The notes beneath the pieces were generated by a model, which made no database searches, was not told the DNA's origin, and worked only from the letters and a program-made list of their open reading frames with translations. Positions 1 through 7,628 of a stretch of 64,000 bases of DNA are shown one piece after another. The DNA comes from SZUA-442 sp035461905. Lineage in GTDB: Bacteria > Actinomycetota > Acidimicrobiia > Spongiisociales > UBA5794. The stretch spans positions 1-64,000 of the forward strand of contig DATHUV010000088.1 of NCBI GenBank assembly GCA_035461905.1, written 5' to 3'. Position 1 is the first letter of the stretch; every line of letters begins with the position of its first letter. A program made the translations under genes and the position numbers.

Positions 1-179
1 CGGGTGCGATGTACCTGGCCCTCGTGACGATCCTTCCGTCGCTCTTCGGATGGTGGTGGGATGTACCCGTCGGCCTCTCAGGCGTTTCGATCATCATCGT
101 TGCGGGCGTCGCCCTCGACACGACCAAGCAGATCGAGAGCCAGCTGACGATGCGAAACTACGAGGGATTCCTGAGCTGA
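1..179 (+). CDS. secY: SecY preprotein translocase subunit, C-terminal fragment
   Basis: Only the last 58 codons are present; the gene enters from the left edge. The reading frame from base 3 gives a last membrane helix (about residues 4-38 of the fragment) followed by the cytosolic tail with LDTTKQIESQL and ending NYEGFLS. Such a tail, with a Gln-rich stretch then Y-x-G-F, is typical of SecY, the channel subunit of the Sec translocon in the inner membrane. The following adk and map genes are the normal neighbours of secY at the end of the spc operon. Sure of the family; the rest of the protein lies outside the window. Confidence 0.9.
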   Translation, partial: GAMYLALVTILPSLFGWWWDVPVGLSGVSIIIVAGVALDTTKQIESQLTMRNYEGFLS

Positions 180-215
180 TCCCGGCCGGGACACCGACAT
201 CGAAGGAGCACGACA

Positions 216-770
216 ATGGCGAGGCGGATCCTGTTCATCGGCCCACCGGGTGCAGGCAAGGGCACACAGGCCGCCATGCTCGCCCGTGCGTTGAAGGTTC
301 CCCATGTCTCGACGGGAGCGATGCTGCGAGATGCCGTGGCAGCCGGCACCGATCTCGGAAAGCAGGTTGCGAGCGTCATGGCTGCAGGCGACCTCGTGTC
401 GGACGACCTCGTCGTCGCGATCGTCGACGACCGGCTCTCGGCGGACGATGCGAGGTGCGGCTATCTCCTCGACGGATTTCCCCGCAACGTCGCCCAGGCT
501 CGGGCCCTCAACGATGCCGTCGTGAACGCCATCGGTACGGTCATCCTTCTCGAGGCCGACACAGATGAGCTGGTTGCCAGGCTCGTCAAGCGGGCACAGG
601 AGGAGGGCCGCTCCGACGACAACGAGGAGACGATTCGACGACGCCTCGAGGTGTATGAACACGAGACCGCGCCTCTGGTCGACCACTACGGAGACGCCGT
701 CATCCGCATCGACGGAGTCGGATCGATCGACGAGGTGTTCTCACGCATCGCCTTGGCGCTCGCATCCTGA
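216..770 (+). CDS. adk: Adenylate kinase
   Basis: Catalyses AMP + ATP to 2 ADP in the cytosol. The 184-residue product begins with the P-loop GPPGAGKGTQ (residues 9-18), has the AMP-binding STGAMLR segment near 32-38, DGFPRN near 85-90 and a short lid around RAQEEGRSDDNEETIRRRL. The length and lid are those of the short-lid class common in Actinobacteria. AAGGAG lies just upstream of the ATG. It follows secY by 36 nt and precedes map by 9 nt, so the three are probably cotranscribed. Confidence 0.97.
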   Translation: MARRILFIGPPGAGKGTQAAMLARALKVPHVSTGAMLRDAVAAGTDLGKQVASVMAAGDLVSDDLVVAIVDDRLSADDARCGYLLDGFPRNVAQARALNDAVVNAIGTVILLEADTDELVARLVKRAQEEGRSDDNEETIRRRLEVYEHETAPLVDHYGDAVIRIDGVGSIDEVFSRIALALAS

Positions 771-779
771 CACATCGGC

Positions 780-1571
780 ATGAGCGGTTCACGGGTCATC
801 ACGAAGAAGAGTCCGGCAGACTTCGAGAAGATGAAGGTCGCCGGCGCCTGTGTGGCGGCGATGCACTCAGCGGTTCGGGAGGCGATCGCACCCGGCGTGA
901 CGACCCTCGAGCTCGATCATGTCGCACGCGACATCCTCGCCGCTCATGGCTGTCGGTCCTCGTTCCTCGGCTACGGGAGTCCTACGAATCCGTTCCCGGG
1001 TGTCCTCTGCACGTCGCCGAACTCCGTCATCGTCCACGGGATCCCTGGCGACTACGTCCTGGCTGAGGGTGACATCATCTCGATCGACGCGGGGGCGATA
1101 TATGAGGGTTGGCATGGCGATGCTGCGTTCACCGTCGCGGTGGGCGATGTGCCTGATGACGTTCGGAGACTCCTCGAAGTGACGGAACGGGCCCTTTGGA
1201 AGGGTATCGACCAGGCCGTCGCCGGACGCCGGCTCGGGGACATCGGTGCCGCCGTCGAGGCAGAGGCGAACAGTGTCGGCCTCGGGGTGGTTCGCGAGTA
1301 CGTCGGGCACGGGATCGGCAGGCAGATGCACGAGGCGCCGTCGGTGCCGAACTACGGAACGCCCGGCAAGGGGCTCCGCCTCAAGAAGGGCATGGCGCTG
1401 GCCATCGAGCCCATGTTCAACCTCGGAACGGCATCCTCGGACGTGCTCGACGATGGCTGGACGGTCGTGACCGCCGATGGCGCATGGTCGGCGCACTTCG
1501 AGCACACCGTGCTCATCACGGACGAGGGCACCATCGTCTCGACCCTCCCCGAACCCAGGGCGATCGGCTGA
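780..1571 (+). CDS. map: Type I methionine aminopeptidase
   Basis: Removes the initiator methionine from nascent proteins. The 263-residue protein carries all five expected metal ligands: D103 and D114 (SIDAG...HGDAA), H177 (GHGIG), E210 (AIEPMF) and E241 (FEHTV), plus the substrate histidines H86 and H184. No zinc-finger N-terminal extension is visible. The start is 9 nt after the adk stop. In most actinobacteria infA and rpmJ follow map directly; here two lipoprotein genes come next. Confidence 0.97.
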   Translation: MSGSRVITKKSPADFEKMKVAGACVAAMHSAVREAIAPGVTTLELDHVARDILAAHGCRSSFLGYGSPTNPFPGVLCTSPNSVIVHGIPGDYVLAEGDIISIDAGAIYEGWHGDAAFTVAVGDVPDDVRRLLEVTERALWKGIDQAVAGRRLGDIGAAVEAEANSVGLGVVREYVGHGIGRQMHEAPSVPNYGTPGKGLRLKKGMALAIEPMFNLGTASSDVLDDGWTVVTADGAWSAHFEHTVLITDEGTIVSTLPEPRAIG

Positions 1572-1682
1572 TTCGCCGTCTGGCGGCGAGTAGGGTGCGT
1601 CGGTCGGCCGGATCGTTCGACGGGAGACCCCAGTGGGTGATCCCCCATCGGTGACGCGATCTCCATCCAGGGATGAGTCGAC

Positions 1683-1726
1683 GTGACGAAACGTCACCGC
1701 CGAATATGGCTGGTTTTCAGTAGGGT
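1683..1726 (+). promoter_or_regulatory. Palindrome and candidate -10 box before the lipoprotein pair
   Basis: A perfect inverted repeat, GTGACG-AAA-CGTCAC (1683-1697), lies about 24 nt upstream of a TAGGGT -10-like hexamer (1721-1726). I see no good -35 hexamer, which would fit an activator site at the -35 position. The arms resemble a CRP/FNR half site (GTGA...TCAC), but the centre is 7 nt rather than 6, so the protein that binds is not identified. Confidence 0.35.
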
Positions 1727-1749
1727 TGAGCACGAACCGAGGGGGTTCC

Positions 1750-2430
1750 ATGAAACGACTGTTCATCCTTCTTGCGGCACTCGCACTCGTTGTCGCAGCC
1801 TGTTCGTCGGACGATTCCGGTGACGCGACCACCACGACCGCAGGCGGCGGTGCAGACGAGTCGACCACCACCGCAGATGCCTCCACCACGTCATCGACGT
1901 CGACGACCGCCGCAGCAGTCGAGACCACGACCACGACCGAGGGCGGTGGTGGATCCGCCTCGGGCCTCGCCGAGTGCGTCGTCGGGACGTGGCAGCTCGA
2001 TTCCGATGTCTTCTTCGAAGCGATCGAAGAGGCAGCCGGCCAGGAGGGCGTCGACGGCTTCGAGGCAGTCAGTGGTGAGTACCTGCTCACCGTGTCGGGA
2101 GACGGGACGTTCATGGTCGAGCAGATCGACTGGGGTTTCAAGTTGACCTCCGAGTTCGGAGATCTCGAACTGGTGGTCAACTCGACGAGTACGGGCACCT
2201 GGACAATCGATGGTGATGTCCTCTCGACGATGGTCGACGCCGGCGGTGAACGGGACATCGCGATCCTGGTCGACGGTGAGCCGTTCGAGTTCCCTGGCGG
2301 GATCTTGCCGATCGAGCCGCCAGAGGCGGAGTTCACGGGCGCGGTGGTGTCCTGTGACGGCGACAGGCTGTCCGCAACGAACCCCCAGGACGAGATCGAC
2401 TTCACCTCCGAGTGGGACAGAGTCGGTTGA
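1750..2430 (+). CDS. Lipoprotein with Thr-rich linker and lipocalin-like domain
   Basis: Predicted surface lipoprotein of 226 residues. The ATG at 1750 is chosen over an in-frame TTG at 1726 because GAGGGGG lies 5 nt upstream and a clean signal peptide follows (MKRLFILLAALALVVAACSS, lipobox VAAC). Residues 20-75 are a Thr/Ser/Ala linker, then a folded domain begins with CVVGTWQLDSD, an opening seen in small beta-barrel (lipocalin-like) lipoproteins. The function is unknown. Its stop overlaps the start of a second lipoprotein gene, so the two are coupled. Confidence 0.75.
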   Translation: MKRLFILLAALALVVAACSSDDSGDATTTTAGGGADESTTTADASTTSSTSTTAAAVETTTTTEGGGGSASGLAECVVGTWQLDSDVFFEAIEEAAGQEGVDGFEAVSGEYLLTVSGDGTFMVEQIDWGFKLTSEFGDLELVVNSTSTGTWTIDGDVLSTMVDAGGERDIAILVDGEPFEFPGGILPIEPPEAEFTGAVVSCDGDRLSATNPQDEIDFTSEWDRVG

Positions 2431-3203
2431 TGAAGCCCGGCATCGTGCGTCACCTGGCGGTGATCGCCGTTGTGTCGCTCACCGTTGCTGCCTGCGGTTC
2501 GGGCACGGATGCAACGACCACGACCGGCGGTGGATCCGACGGGTCGACGACGACCACCGAGCCAGGTTCGACCACGACAACGACCGCCTCGGAGACGACG
2601 ACCACGAGCCAGGCCACGACCACGACCACGAGCCAGCCATCGGCCACGACCACGAGCCAGGCGACGACCACGACCACAACCACTGACGCGGACGCGTCGC
2701 TCGAGCTGTCGGATGAGGGTCTCCAGGTGGGAAGCACGTGGGTACCGTTCGGTACCGGCGACGCCGAGACCATCACCGCCATCTCGGGGATCCTGGGTGT
2801 TCCGGACCGTGATTCCGGATGGATCGATTCGTTCTCGGAGTACGGCACGTGTCCGGGATCCGCCGTGCGCGGGGTCCACTGGGACGCATTCGTCGTGCTG
2901 TTCACCGAGGCGGAGACCGACTTCTGGACGGCAGGGGTACCCCACTTCTTTGCTTGGTACTACACGTCGGAGCCACCAGAACTCGCAACCACGAGGGGTC
3001 TCATCATCGGCGACACGCTCGGCACGCTCGAGGCCCTGTACGGCGGTCCTGATCTCGAGATCGCAGAGAACCCCTTCGACCCGATCGGTTACATCTGGCT
3101 GTACGACATGGTCGGATGGACGGGCATCTGGGGCTACGTGGACGGTCAGGACCCCACGAGCGCGATCTCGTCGATCAACGGCGGACTCGGCTGCGGGGAA
3201 TAG
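2430..3203 (+). CDS. Lipoprotein with TTTSQ repeats, function unknown
   Basis: Begins at an ATG sharing one base with the previous stop (TGATG), which implies translational coupling. The in-frame GTG at 2412 lies inside the upstream gene and is not favoured. The signal peptide (MKPGIVRHLAVIAVVSLTVAAC) has the lipobox VAAC. A Thr-rich linker of roughly 65 residues contains an 8-residue tandem repeat. A C-terminal domain of about 165 residues follows; it has two cysteines (in GTCPG and near the end, GLGCGE) that may pair. I do not recognise the domain. Likely cell-surface; the partner is the upstream lipoprotein. Confidence 0.7.
   Translation: MKPGIVRHLAVIAVVSLTVAACGSGTDATTTTGGGSDGSTTTTEPGSTTTTTASETTTTSQATTTTTSQPSATTTSQATTTTTTTDADASLELSDEGLQVGSTWVPFGTGDAETITAISGILGVPDRDSGWIDSFSEYGTCPGSAVRGVHWDAFVVLFTEAETDFWTAGVPHFFAWYYTSEPPELATTRGLIIGDTLGTLEALYGGPDLEIAENPFDPIGYIWLYDMVGWTGIWGYVDGQDPTSAISSINGGLGCGE
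2598..2669 (+). repeat. Three tandem 24-bp repeats in a lipoprotein linker
   Basis: Three units of exactly 24 bp start at 2598, 2622 and 2646; the core ACCACGAGCCAG recurs at 2601, 2625 and 2649. Each encodes TTTSQ followed by three variable residues (ATT, PSA, ATT). A coding minisatellite of this kind could vary in copy number and change the linker length without a frameshift. Confidence 0.8.
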
Positions 3204-3219
3204 CCGTCCCAATCGACGT

Positions 3220-3280
3220 TTGCCGATAGTTTCGGCGTGCCCCTACACTGGCACCAGCAGCCGGGCAACGGCTGTGTTTT
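3220..3280 (+). promoter_or_regulatory. Candidate promoter of the rpmJ-rplQ operon with overlapping hairpin
   Basis: TTGCCG (3220-3225), an 18-nt spacer and TACACT (3244-3249) make a plausible housekeeping promoter, with transcription starting near 3256. This would give a leader of about 180 nt before rpmJ. A hairpin, CAGCCG/CGGCTG (3258-3263 and 3269-3274) with a T-rich tail (TGTTTTGTTG), follows at once; it looks like an intrinsic terminator for the upstream lipoprotein transcript. A second hairpin CGTCGAT/ATCGACG lies at 3296-3312 and could belong to an autoregulatory leader. Confidence 0.5.
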
Positions 3281-3437
3281 GTTGTGACAACCTGACGTCG
3301 ATGAGATCGACGGGACCGCCGGTGCCGCGTTACCGACCTCCCGCGATGTAGGCGTCAATCACCACGGGACCCCCGGTTTCGGATCCCCCGGTGCTTGGCG
3401 GCGGCGTCCCTACCAGGTATCGAGGCAGGATCACCGA

Positions 3438-3551
3438 ATGAAAGTCTCAGCCTCAACGAAGAAGATGTGCGAGAAGTGTCGCATCATCCGACGGCATGGC
3501 CGCGTCTGGGTGATCTGCGAGAACCCTCGCCACAAGCAGCGTCAGGGGTAA
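3438..3551 (+). CDS. rpmJ: Ribosomal protein L36, zinc-ribbon form
   Basis: A 37-residue protein, MKVSASTKKMCEKCRIIRRH... ending RHKQRQG. It keeps the C-x2-C (C11, C14) and C-x4-H (C27, H32) zinc ligands, so this is the C+ type of L36, a small 50S subunit protein. It ends 7 nt before rpsM, its usual partner. infA, which normally precedes it, is absent from the 234 nt upstream. Confidence 0.95.
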   Translation: MKVSASTKKMCEKCRIIRRHGRVWVICENPRHKQRQG

Positions 3552-3558
3552 TGAACGT

Positions 3559-3936
3559 ATGGCTCGCATCGCCGGAGTGGACCTCCCGAGGGACAAGCGG
3601 ATCGAGATCGGTCTGACGTACGTCTTCGGAGTCGGCCGCCCGAGGGCATTGACCATCCTCGAAGCGCTCGACATCGACTACAACACCAAGGTCCGTGACC
3701 TTTCGGATGCCGAGGTTCTCCGCATCCGCCAGTTCATCGACGCGAACTACACCGTCGAGGGCGATCTTCGTCGCGAGACGGCGCAGAACATCAAGCGGAA
3801 GATCGAGATCGGCTGCTACCAGGGCCTTCGGCATCGTCGTGGCCTGCCCGTGCGCGGTCAACGAACCCACACCAACGCCCGTACCCGCAAGGGCAAGCGC
3901 GTGGCGATCGCAGGCAAGAAGAAGGTCACGAAGTAA
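3559..3936 (+). CDS. rpsM: Ribosomal protein S13
   Basis: A 125-residue 30S protein that contacts the 50S subunit and the P-site tRNA. The N-terminal ARIAGVDLPRDKRIEIGLTY, the helix-two-turn-helix around DLSDAEVLRIRQFI, the GCYQGLRHRRGLPVRGQRT signature and the basic tail GKKKVTK are all typical. It lies between rpmJ and rpsK; its stop overlaps the rpsK start by one base. Confidence 0.98.
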   Translation: MARIAGVDLPRDKRIEIGLTYVFGVGRPRALTILEALDIDYNTKVRDLSDAEVLRIRQFIDANYTVEGDLRRETAQNIKRKIEIGCYQGLRHRRGLPVRGQRTHTNARTRKGKRVAIAGKKKVTK

Positions 3937-4406
3937 TGACCACAGCAGAAACTGACATCACACAGGACGCAGCGCCCGTGGCGGAAGCGCCCGAGGCGCC
4001 CGCACCCGCAGCGACCGAGGAAGCTGTCCCAACCGGCCGCCGACGTCGCGGCAAGAAGATCATCAACCACGGCCAGGTGCACATCAAGGCCACCTTCAAC
4101 AACACGATCCTCACCATCACCGATCAGGACGGGAAGGTCGCAGCGTGGACGTCCGGAGGCTCTGTCGGCTTCAAGGGGTCCCGCAAGTCGACGCCATACG
4201 CAGCGCAGGTTGCGGCTGAGCAGGCGGCTCGCAAGGCAGGCGAGATGGGAATCCGCAAACTCGATGTGATCGTTCGTGGTTCCGGTTCGGGACGTGAGAC
4301 GGCGATCCGCACCCTGCAGAACATGGGGATCGAGATCACCGGGATCAAGGACGTCACGCCCGTGCCACACAACGGATGTCGGCCCAAGAAGCGGAAGGGG
4401 CGTTAG
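3936..4406 (+). CDS. rpsK: Ribosomal protein S11 with acidic N-terminal extension
   Basis: A 30S platform protein of 156 residues, longer than the usual ~130. Residues 1-33 are an Ala/Pro/Glu-rich acidic extension; the conserved part starts at GRRRRGKK and includes NNTILTITD, AAWTSGGSVGFKGSRKSTPYA and the C-terminal PVPHNGCRPKKRKGR. The ATG shares one base with the rpsM stop, so the extension is probably translated. Similar extensions occur in other actinobacteria. Confidence 0.97.
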   Translation: MTTAETDITQDAAPVAEAPEAPAPAATEEAVPTGRRRRGKKIINHGQVHIKATFNNTILTITDQDGKVAAWTSGGSVGFKGSRKSTPYAAQVAAEQAARKAGEMGIRKLDVIVRGSGSGRETAIRTLQNMGIEITGIKDVTPVPHNGCRPKKRKGR

Positions 4407-4408
4407 CG

Positions 4409-5014
4409 ATGGCTCGCTACACCGGACCGAGGACCAAGCGCAGCCGTCGTGCCCGTCAGCTCCTCGATGAGAACAAGGCGAAGTACTTCGACCGGCGACC
4501 CTACCCACCGGGTCAGCACGGTCGTGGCCGCATACGCGAGTCCCAGTACCAGATCCAGCTCAGGGAAAAGCAGAAGCTGCGCTTCATGTACGGCGTGCTC
4601 GAGAAGCAGTTCCGCAAGTACTACAAGAACGCGGCGAAGAAGAGCGGGATCACCGGCACCAACCTTCTCGTGATCCTCGAGTCACGGCTCGACAACGTGG
4701 TGTACCGGTCCGGGCTCGCCAGCACGCGGCCCCAGGCCAGGCAGCTCGTCAACCACGGTCACTTCCTGGTGAACGGGAACAAGGTCGACATCCCCTCCTA
4801 CGAGGTGAGGGCCGGCGACATCGTCACGGTGAGGGAGCGGAGCAAGGACATCCTCCCGATCGTGCACTCCATCGACACGGTGGGTCGCCAGGTGCCCGAG
4901 TGGCTCACGGTCGACACCTCGAAGAAGTCCATCACGGTGGACTCGATGCCGTCACGCGAGATGATCGACACCGAGATCAAGGAACAACTCATCGTCGAGC
5001 TCTACTCCAAGTAG
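4409..5014 (+). CDS. rpsD: Ribosomal protein S4
   Basis: Primary rRNA-binding assembly protein of the 30S subunit, 201 residues. The start is ATG 4409 (MARYTGPRTKRSRR), preceded by GGAAGGGG, and not the upstream in-frame codon at 4376 inside rpsK. No N-terminal Cys zinc site is visible. The S4 RNA-binding domain (about 93-155) contains LDNVVYRSGLASTRPQARQLV and VNGNKVDIPSY. S4 represses this operon in some bacteria; whether it does so here is unknown. Confidence 0.98.
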   Translation: MARYTGPRTKRSRRARQLLDENKAKYFDRRPYPPGQHGRGRIRESQYQIQLREKQKLRFMYGVLEKQFRKYYKNAAKKSGITGTNLLVILESRLDNVVYRSGLASTRPQARQLVNHGHFLVNGNKVDIPSYEVRAGDIVTVRERSKDILPIVHSIDTVGRQVPEWLTVDTSKKSITVDSMPSREMIDTEIKEQLIVELYSK

Positions 5015-5045
5015 AACGACGGTCGTCACAGGAACAGGAGCGAAC

Positions 5046-6002
5046 GTGCTCATCACTCAGCGCCCCACTATCGAAGAAGAACCCGTAGCGGAGAACCGCT
5101 CGCGGTTCATCGTCGAGCCACTCGAACCGGGATTCGGCTACACACTCGGGAACACCATGCGCAGGACCCTGCTCTCACGCATTCCCGGCGCGGCCATCAC
5201 GTCGGTTCGCATCGACGGTGTCCAACACGAGTTCTCGACCATCGAGGGTGTCGTGGAGGACGTCGTCGACTTCATCCTCAACCTCAAGCAGGTCGTCCTT
5301 CGGATCGAGTCCGACGAGTCACAGACCCTCTACCTGTCGGCCAAGGGCAGCGGAGACGTCACGGCTGGTGACCTCAAGGCCCCCGCCGGGGTCGAGGTGG
5401 TCAACGGCGGCCTTCACCTCGCGACGCTGTCGGCTTCCGGCAGGCTCGAGGTCGAGCTCACGGCAGAGCGTGGTGTCGGGTACCGCAGCGCCGATCGGAA
5501 CCAGAAGAGCGACACCATCGGGGTCATCCCGATCGACTCGATCTTCTCTCCGATCCGCAAGGTGGCGTACCGGGTCGAGAGCACGCAGGTCGGGCAGAGG
5601 ACCGACTTCGACAAGCTCATCCTCGACGTCGAGACCGACGGCTCCGTCACACCTTCAGAGGGCATCTCCTCGGCTGGAGGAACCCTGCGGAACCTGTTCG
5701 AGCTCCTCGCTGAGATGGACGACTACGACGGTCTCGCCCTCGACGACCTCGCACCGGCCGAGGCCTCCGGTCAGGAGCACCTCGACCTTCCCATCGAGGC
5801 CCTCGACCTTTCGGAGCGCCCACGCAACTGCCTTCGTCGGGCACAGGTCCAGACGGTCGGCGAGTTGATCGAGAAGTCGGAGGAGGACCTCCTCAACATC
5901 ACGAACTTCGGTCAGAAGTCCCTGGAAGAGGTCGTGGCGAAGCTCGATGAGCTCGGCTTCAGCCTCCGGAACTATGCGGATGCCGAGGGGAGCGTCGCCT
6001 GA
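5046..6002 (+). CDS. rpoA: RNA polymerase alpha subunit
   Basis: Alpha subunit, 318 residues. The start is GTG 5046 (MLITQRPTIEE) with AGGAG 5-9 nt upstream. The N-terminal dimerisation domain includes FGYTLGNTMRRTLLSRIPGAA; the C-terminal domain (about 245-305) includes SERPRNCLRRAQVQTVGEL and LLNITNFGQKSLEEV, the part that binds UP elements and activators. It overlaps rplQ by one base. Confidence 0.98.
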   Translation: MLITQRPTIEEEPVAENRSRFIVEPLEPGFGYTLGNTMRRTLLSRIPGAAITSVRIDGVQHEFSTIEGVVEDVVDFILNLKQVVLRIESDESQTLYLSAKGSGDVTAGDLKAPAGVEVVNGGLHLATLSASGRLEVELTAERGVGYRSADRNQKSDTIGVIPIDSIFSPIRKVAYRVESTQVGQRTDFDKLILDVETDGSVTPSEGISSAGGTLRNLFELLAEMDDYDGLALDDLAPAEASGQEHLDLPIEALDLSERPRNCLRRAQVQTVGELIEKSEEDLLNITNFGQKSLEEVVAKLDELGFSLRNYADAEGSVA

Positions 6003-6352
6003 TGCCCCGCCCGAAGAAGGGTCCACGACTCGGCGGTTCGCCGTCGCATCAGCGGAAGATCCTCTCGAACCTCACCGCGTCGCTGATCGAGCACGAAGAG
6101 GTGGTCACGACCATCGCAAAGGCCCAGCTGCTGCGTCCGTACGCCGAAAAGGTGATCACGAAGGCGAGGCGGGGGGATCTCCACGCGAGGCGAACGGTCC
6201 TGAAGAAGATCGAGAACAACAGGGTGGTCACGAAGCTCTTCGACGACGTCGCCCCTCGATATGCGAATCGGCCGGGAGGCTATCTCCGAATCACCAGGAT
6301 CGGGCCCCGTCGCGGGGATGGAGCCGAGATGGCCAAGGTCGAACTGGTCTGA
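6002..6352 (+). CDS. rplQ: Ribosomal protein L17
   Basis: A 116-residue 50S protein located near the exit tunnel. It starts MPRPKKGPRLGGSPSHQRK and carries NLTASLIEHEEVVTTIAKA and the C-terminal YLRITRIGPRRGDGAEMAKVELV. The ATG shares one base with the rpoA stop (TGATG). It is the last gene of the ribosomal block and is followed by a strong terminator. Confidence 0.97.
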   Translation: MPRPKKGPRLGGSPSHQRKILSNLTASLIEHEEVVTTIAKAQLLRPYAEKVITKARRGDLHARRTVLKKIENNRVVTKLFDDVAPRYANRPGGYLRITRIGPRRGDGAEMAKVELV

Positions 6353-6376
6353 AGACGGACGATTCGAGATGATCGA

Positions 6377-6402
6377 GAGGGCCGACCGCCTGGTCGGCCC
6401 TC
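6377..6402 (+). terminator. Intrinsic-type hairpin after rplQ
   Basis: A perfect 11-bp stem, GAGGGCCGACC (6377-6387) and GGTCGGCCCTC (6392-6402), with the 4-nt loop GCCT. It starts 25 nt past the rplQ stop. There is no U-tract, as is common for terminators in high-GC actinobacteria. Confidence 0.8.
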
Positions 6403-6448
6403 GGCGCGTCGTGGGCCCTTGCGGAGCCTTGGCCGTACCCTCCTGCGC

Positions 6449-7012
6449 GTGAACGGCCCGATCGACCTGGAGGCGCTGGTACTCGCCCACGAGCGCGGCG
6501 ATGATGAGTCCTCGCTTGTCCTGGCGATCGAAGCCCTCCAGCTCGCGAAGCCGATGTGGAGGCGCTCCGAGTTCGTACCGGGCCACTTCACGGCGTCAGG
6601 GTTCGTCGCCTCGCCCGATGGGTCCGCGCTGCTGCTGATCCACCACGCCCGCCTCGGTCGCTGGCTCCAACCCGGTGGGCACATCGAGAGCGAGGATGGC
6701 ACGGTCGACGAAGCTGCCCGACGCGAGATCGCAGAGGAGACGGGGATCGCGTCCGTGGAGCGACTCGGTGTGGGCCTCGTTCGCATCGATGCCCACCCGA
6801 TTCCTCCCCACGCAGATGAGCCTCCGCACATGCATTTCGACCTCGCCGTGGGGTATCGGGCCGCCAGCTGGGACATCGGCCCCACCGAAGGCGTCGTCGA
6901 TGCCCGATGGGTGCCCCTCGATACGCTCTCGGAGTTCCCGACGGATGACTCCGTCCGTCGGGGTGCAGTCTCGCTCCGTCGGCTTCTGCTCGATGGTGCC
7001 CGCAGGGGGTAG
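6449..7012 (+). CDS. Nudix hydrolase
   Basis: Hydrolyses a nucleoside diphosphate linked to another group; substrate unknown. The Nudix box is complete: GGHIESEDGTVDEAARREIA followed by EETGI. An N-terminal helical part (about 1-50) precedes the Nudix fold. The GTG at 6449 is preferred to a TTG at 6419 because TACCCT (6436-6441) lies 7 nt before it, which suggests a leaderless mRNA; this gives 187 residues. It stands alone after the rplQ terminator. Confidence 0.8.
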   Translation: MNGPIDLEALVLAHERGDDESSLVLAIEALQLAKPMWRRSEFVPGHFTASGFVASPDGSALLLIHHARLGRWLQPGGHIESEDGTVDEAARREIAEETGIASVERLGVGLVRIDAHPIPPHADEPPHMHFDLAVGYRAASWDIGPTEGVVDARWVPLDTLSEFPTDDSVRRGAVSLRRLLLDGARRG

Positions 7013-7067
7013 AACCCTTCGGTCTGCGGCTCGGTATCCTGCGTCACCTTCGAACTAGGGGTGTCAT

Positions 7068-7589
7068 CTGGGCGTCGTCTTCAGCCGCCTCCTGCAGGCC
7101 GTGAGACTCGAACGCGATGCGTTCGTGTGGATGGACTTCAACGACCGGGCCACGGGGGACGGCGCGATCCTCGTCGCAGGCACCCAGATCCTCCTCGCAC
7201 TCGGCACGGGGTTGAGCATCGTCTCCCTCCTCAACCCGTTCACCCTCGTGACGGTCATCGTCTCAGGGTTGTTCTTCTGGCTCATCTACTCAGGTGCCAC
7301 CTATGCCATCGCCAGATTCGTCTTCGATGGCCACGGCGGGTATCCGTTCTACCTCAGGGTCACAGGATTCGCGTATCCGACGCTGCTCGTCCTCATCTTC
7401 GCCGACCTGGTTTTCGACAACTTCGCCCTCATCCTCATCGTCGGTGCGGCACTGTTCGTGGTGATCGTGGCCACGGGCATCACCTACATCTCGGATCTCA
7501 GTCGCGAGAAGGCGTTCGGCGCCGCGATCGGGGGCTACGTCGCCGTGACGATCATCCAGACCATCATGTCGGGCCTGAGGATCTTCTAG
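7068..7589 (+). CDS. YIP1-like integral membrane protein
   Basis: About 173 residues with four or five hydrophobic helices and no catalytic motif. It resembles small YIP1-family membrane proteins of actinobacteria, which open with a short amphipathic segment followed by D-x-x-A-T-G. The first canonical start, GTG 7101, would cut that opening. Reading upstream gives LGVVFSRLLQAVRLERDAF, beginning at CTG 7068, which has AGGGG 6 nt before it. I therefore mark CTG 7068 as the possible start. It lies 39 nt before truA. Confidence 0.6.
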   Translation: MGVVFSRLLQAVRLERDAFVWMDFNDRATGDGAILVAGTQILLALGTGLSIVSLLNPFTLVTVIVSGLFFWLIYSGATYAIARFVFDGHGGYPFYLRVTGFAYPTLLVLIFADLVFDNFALILIVGAALFVVIVATGITYISDLSREKAFGAAIGGYVAVTIIQTIMSGLRIF

Positions 7590-7628
7590 TGTCCGTCGGC
7601 CGGTTCGGCCCCGGAACGGGGCGATAGG

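Noticed and set aside
1683..1697. CRP site
   Set aside because: The spacing between GTGA and TCAC is 7 nt rather than 6; I kept it only as an unassigned palindrome.
867..3212. Minus-strand open frame of 781 codons opposite map and the lipoproteins
   Set aside because: It is Arg/Ser-rich and antisense to map and two coupled lipoprotein genes with good starts; typical high-GC shadow.
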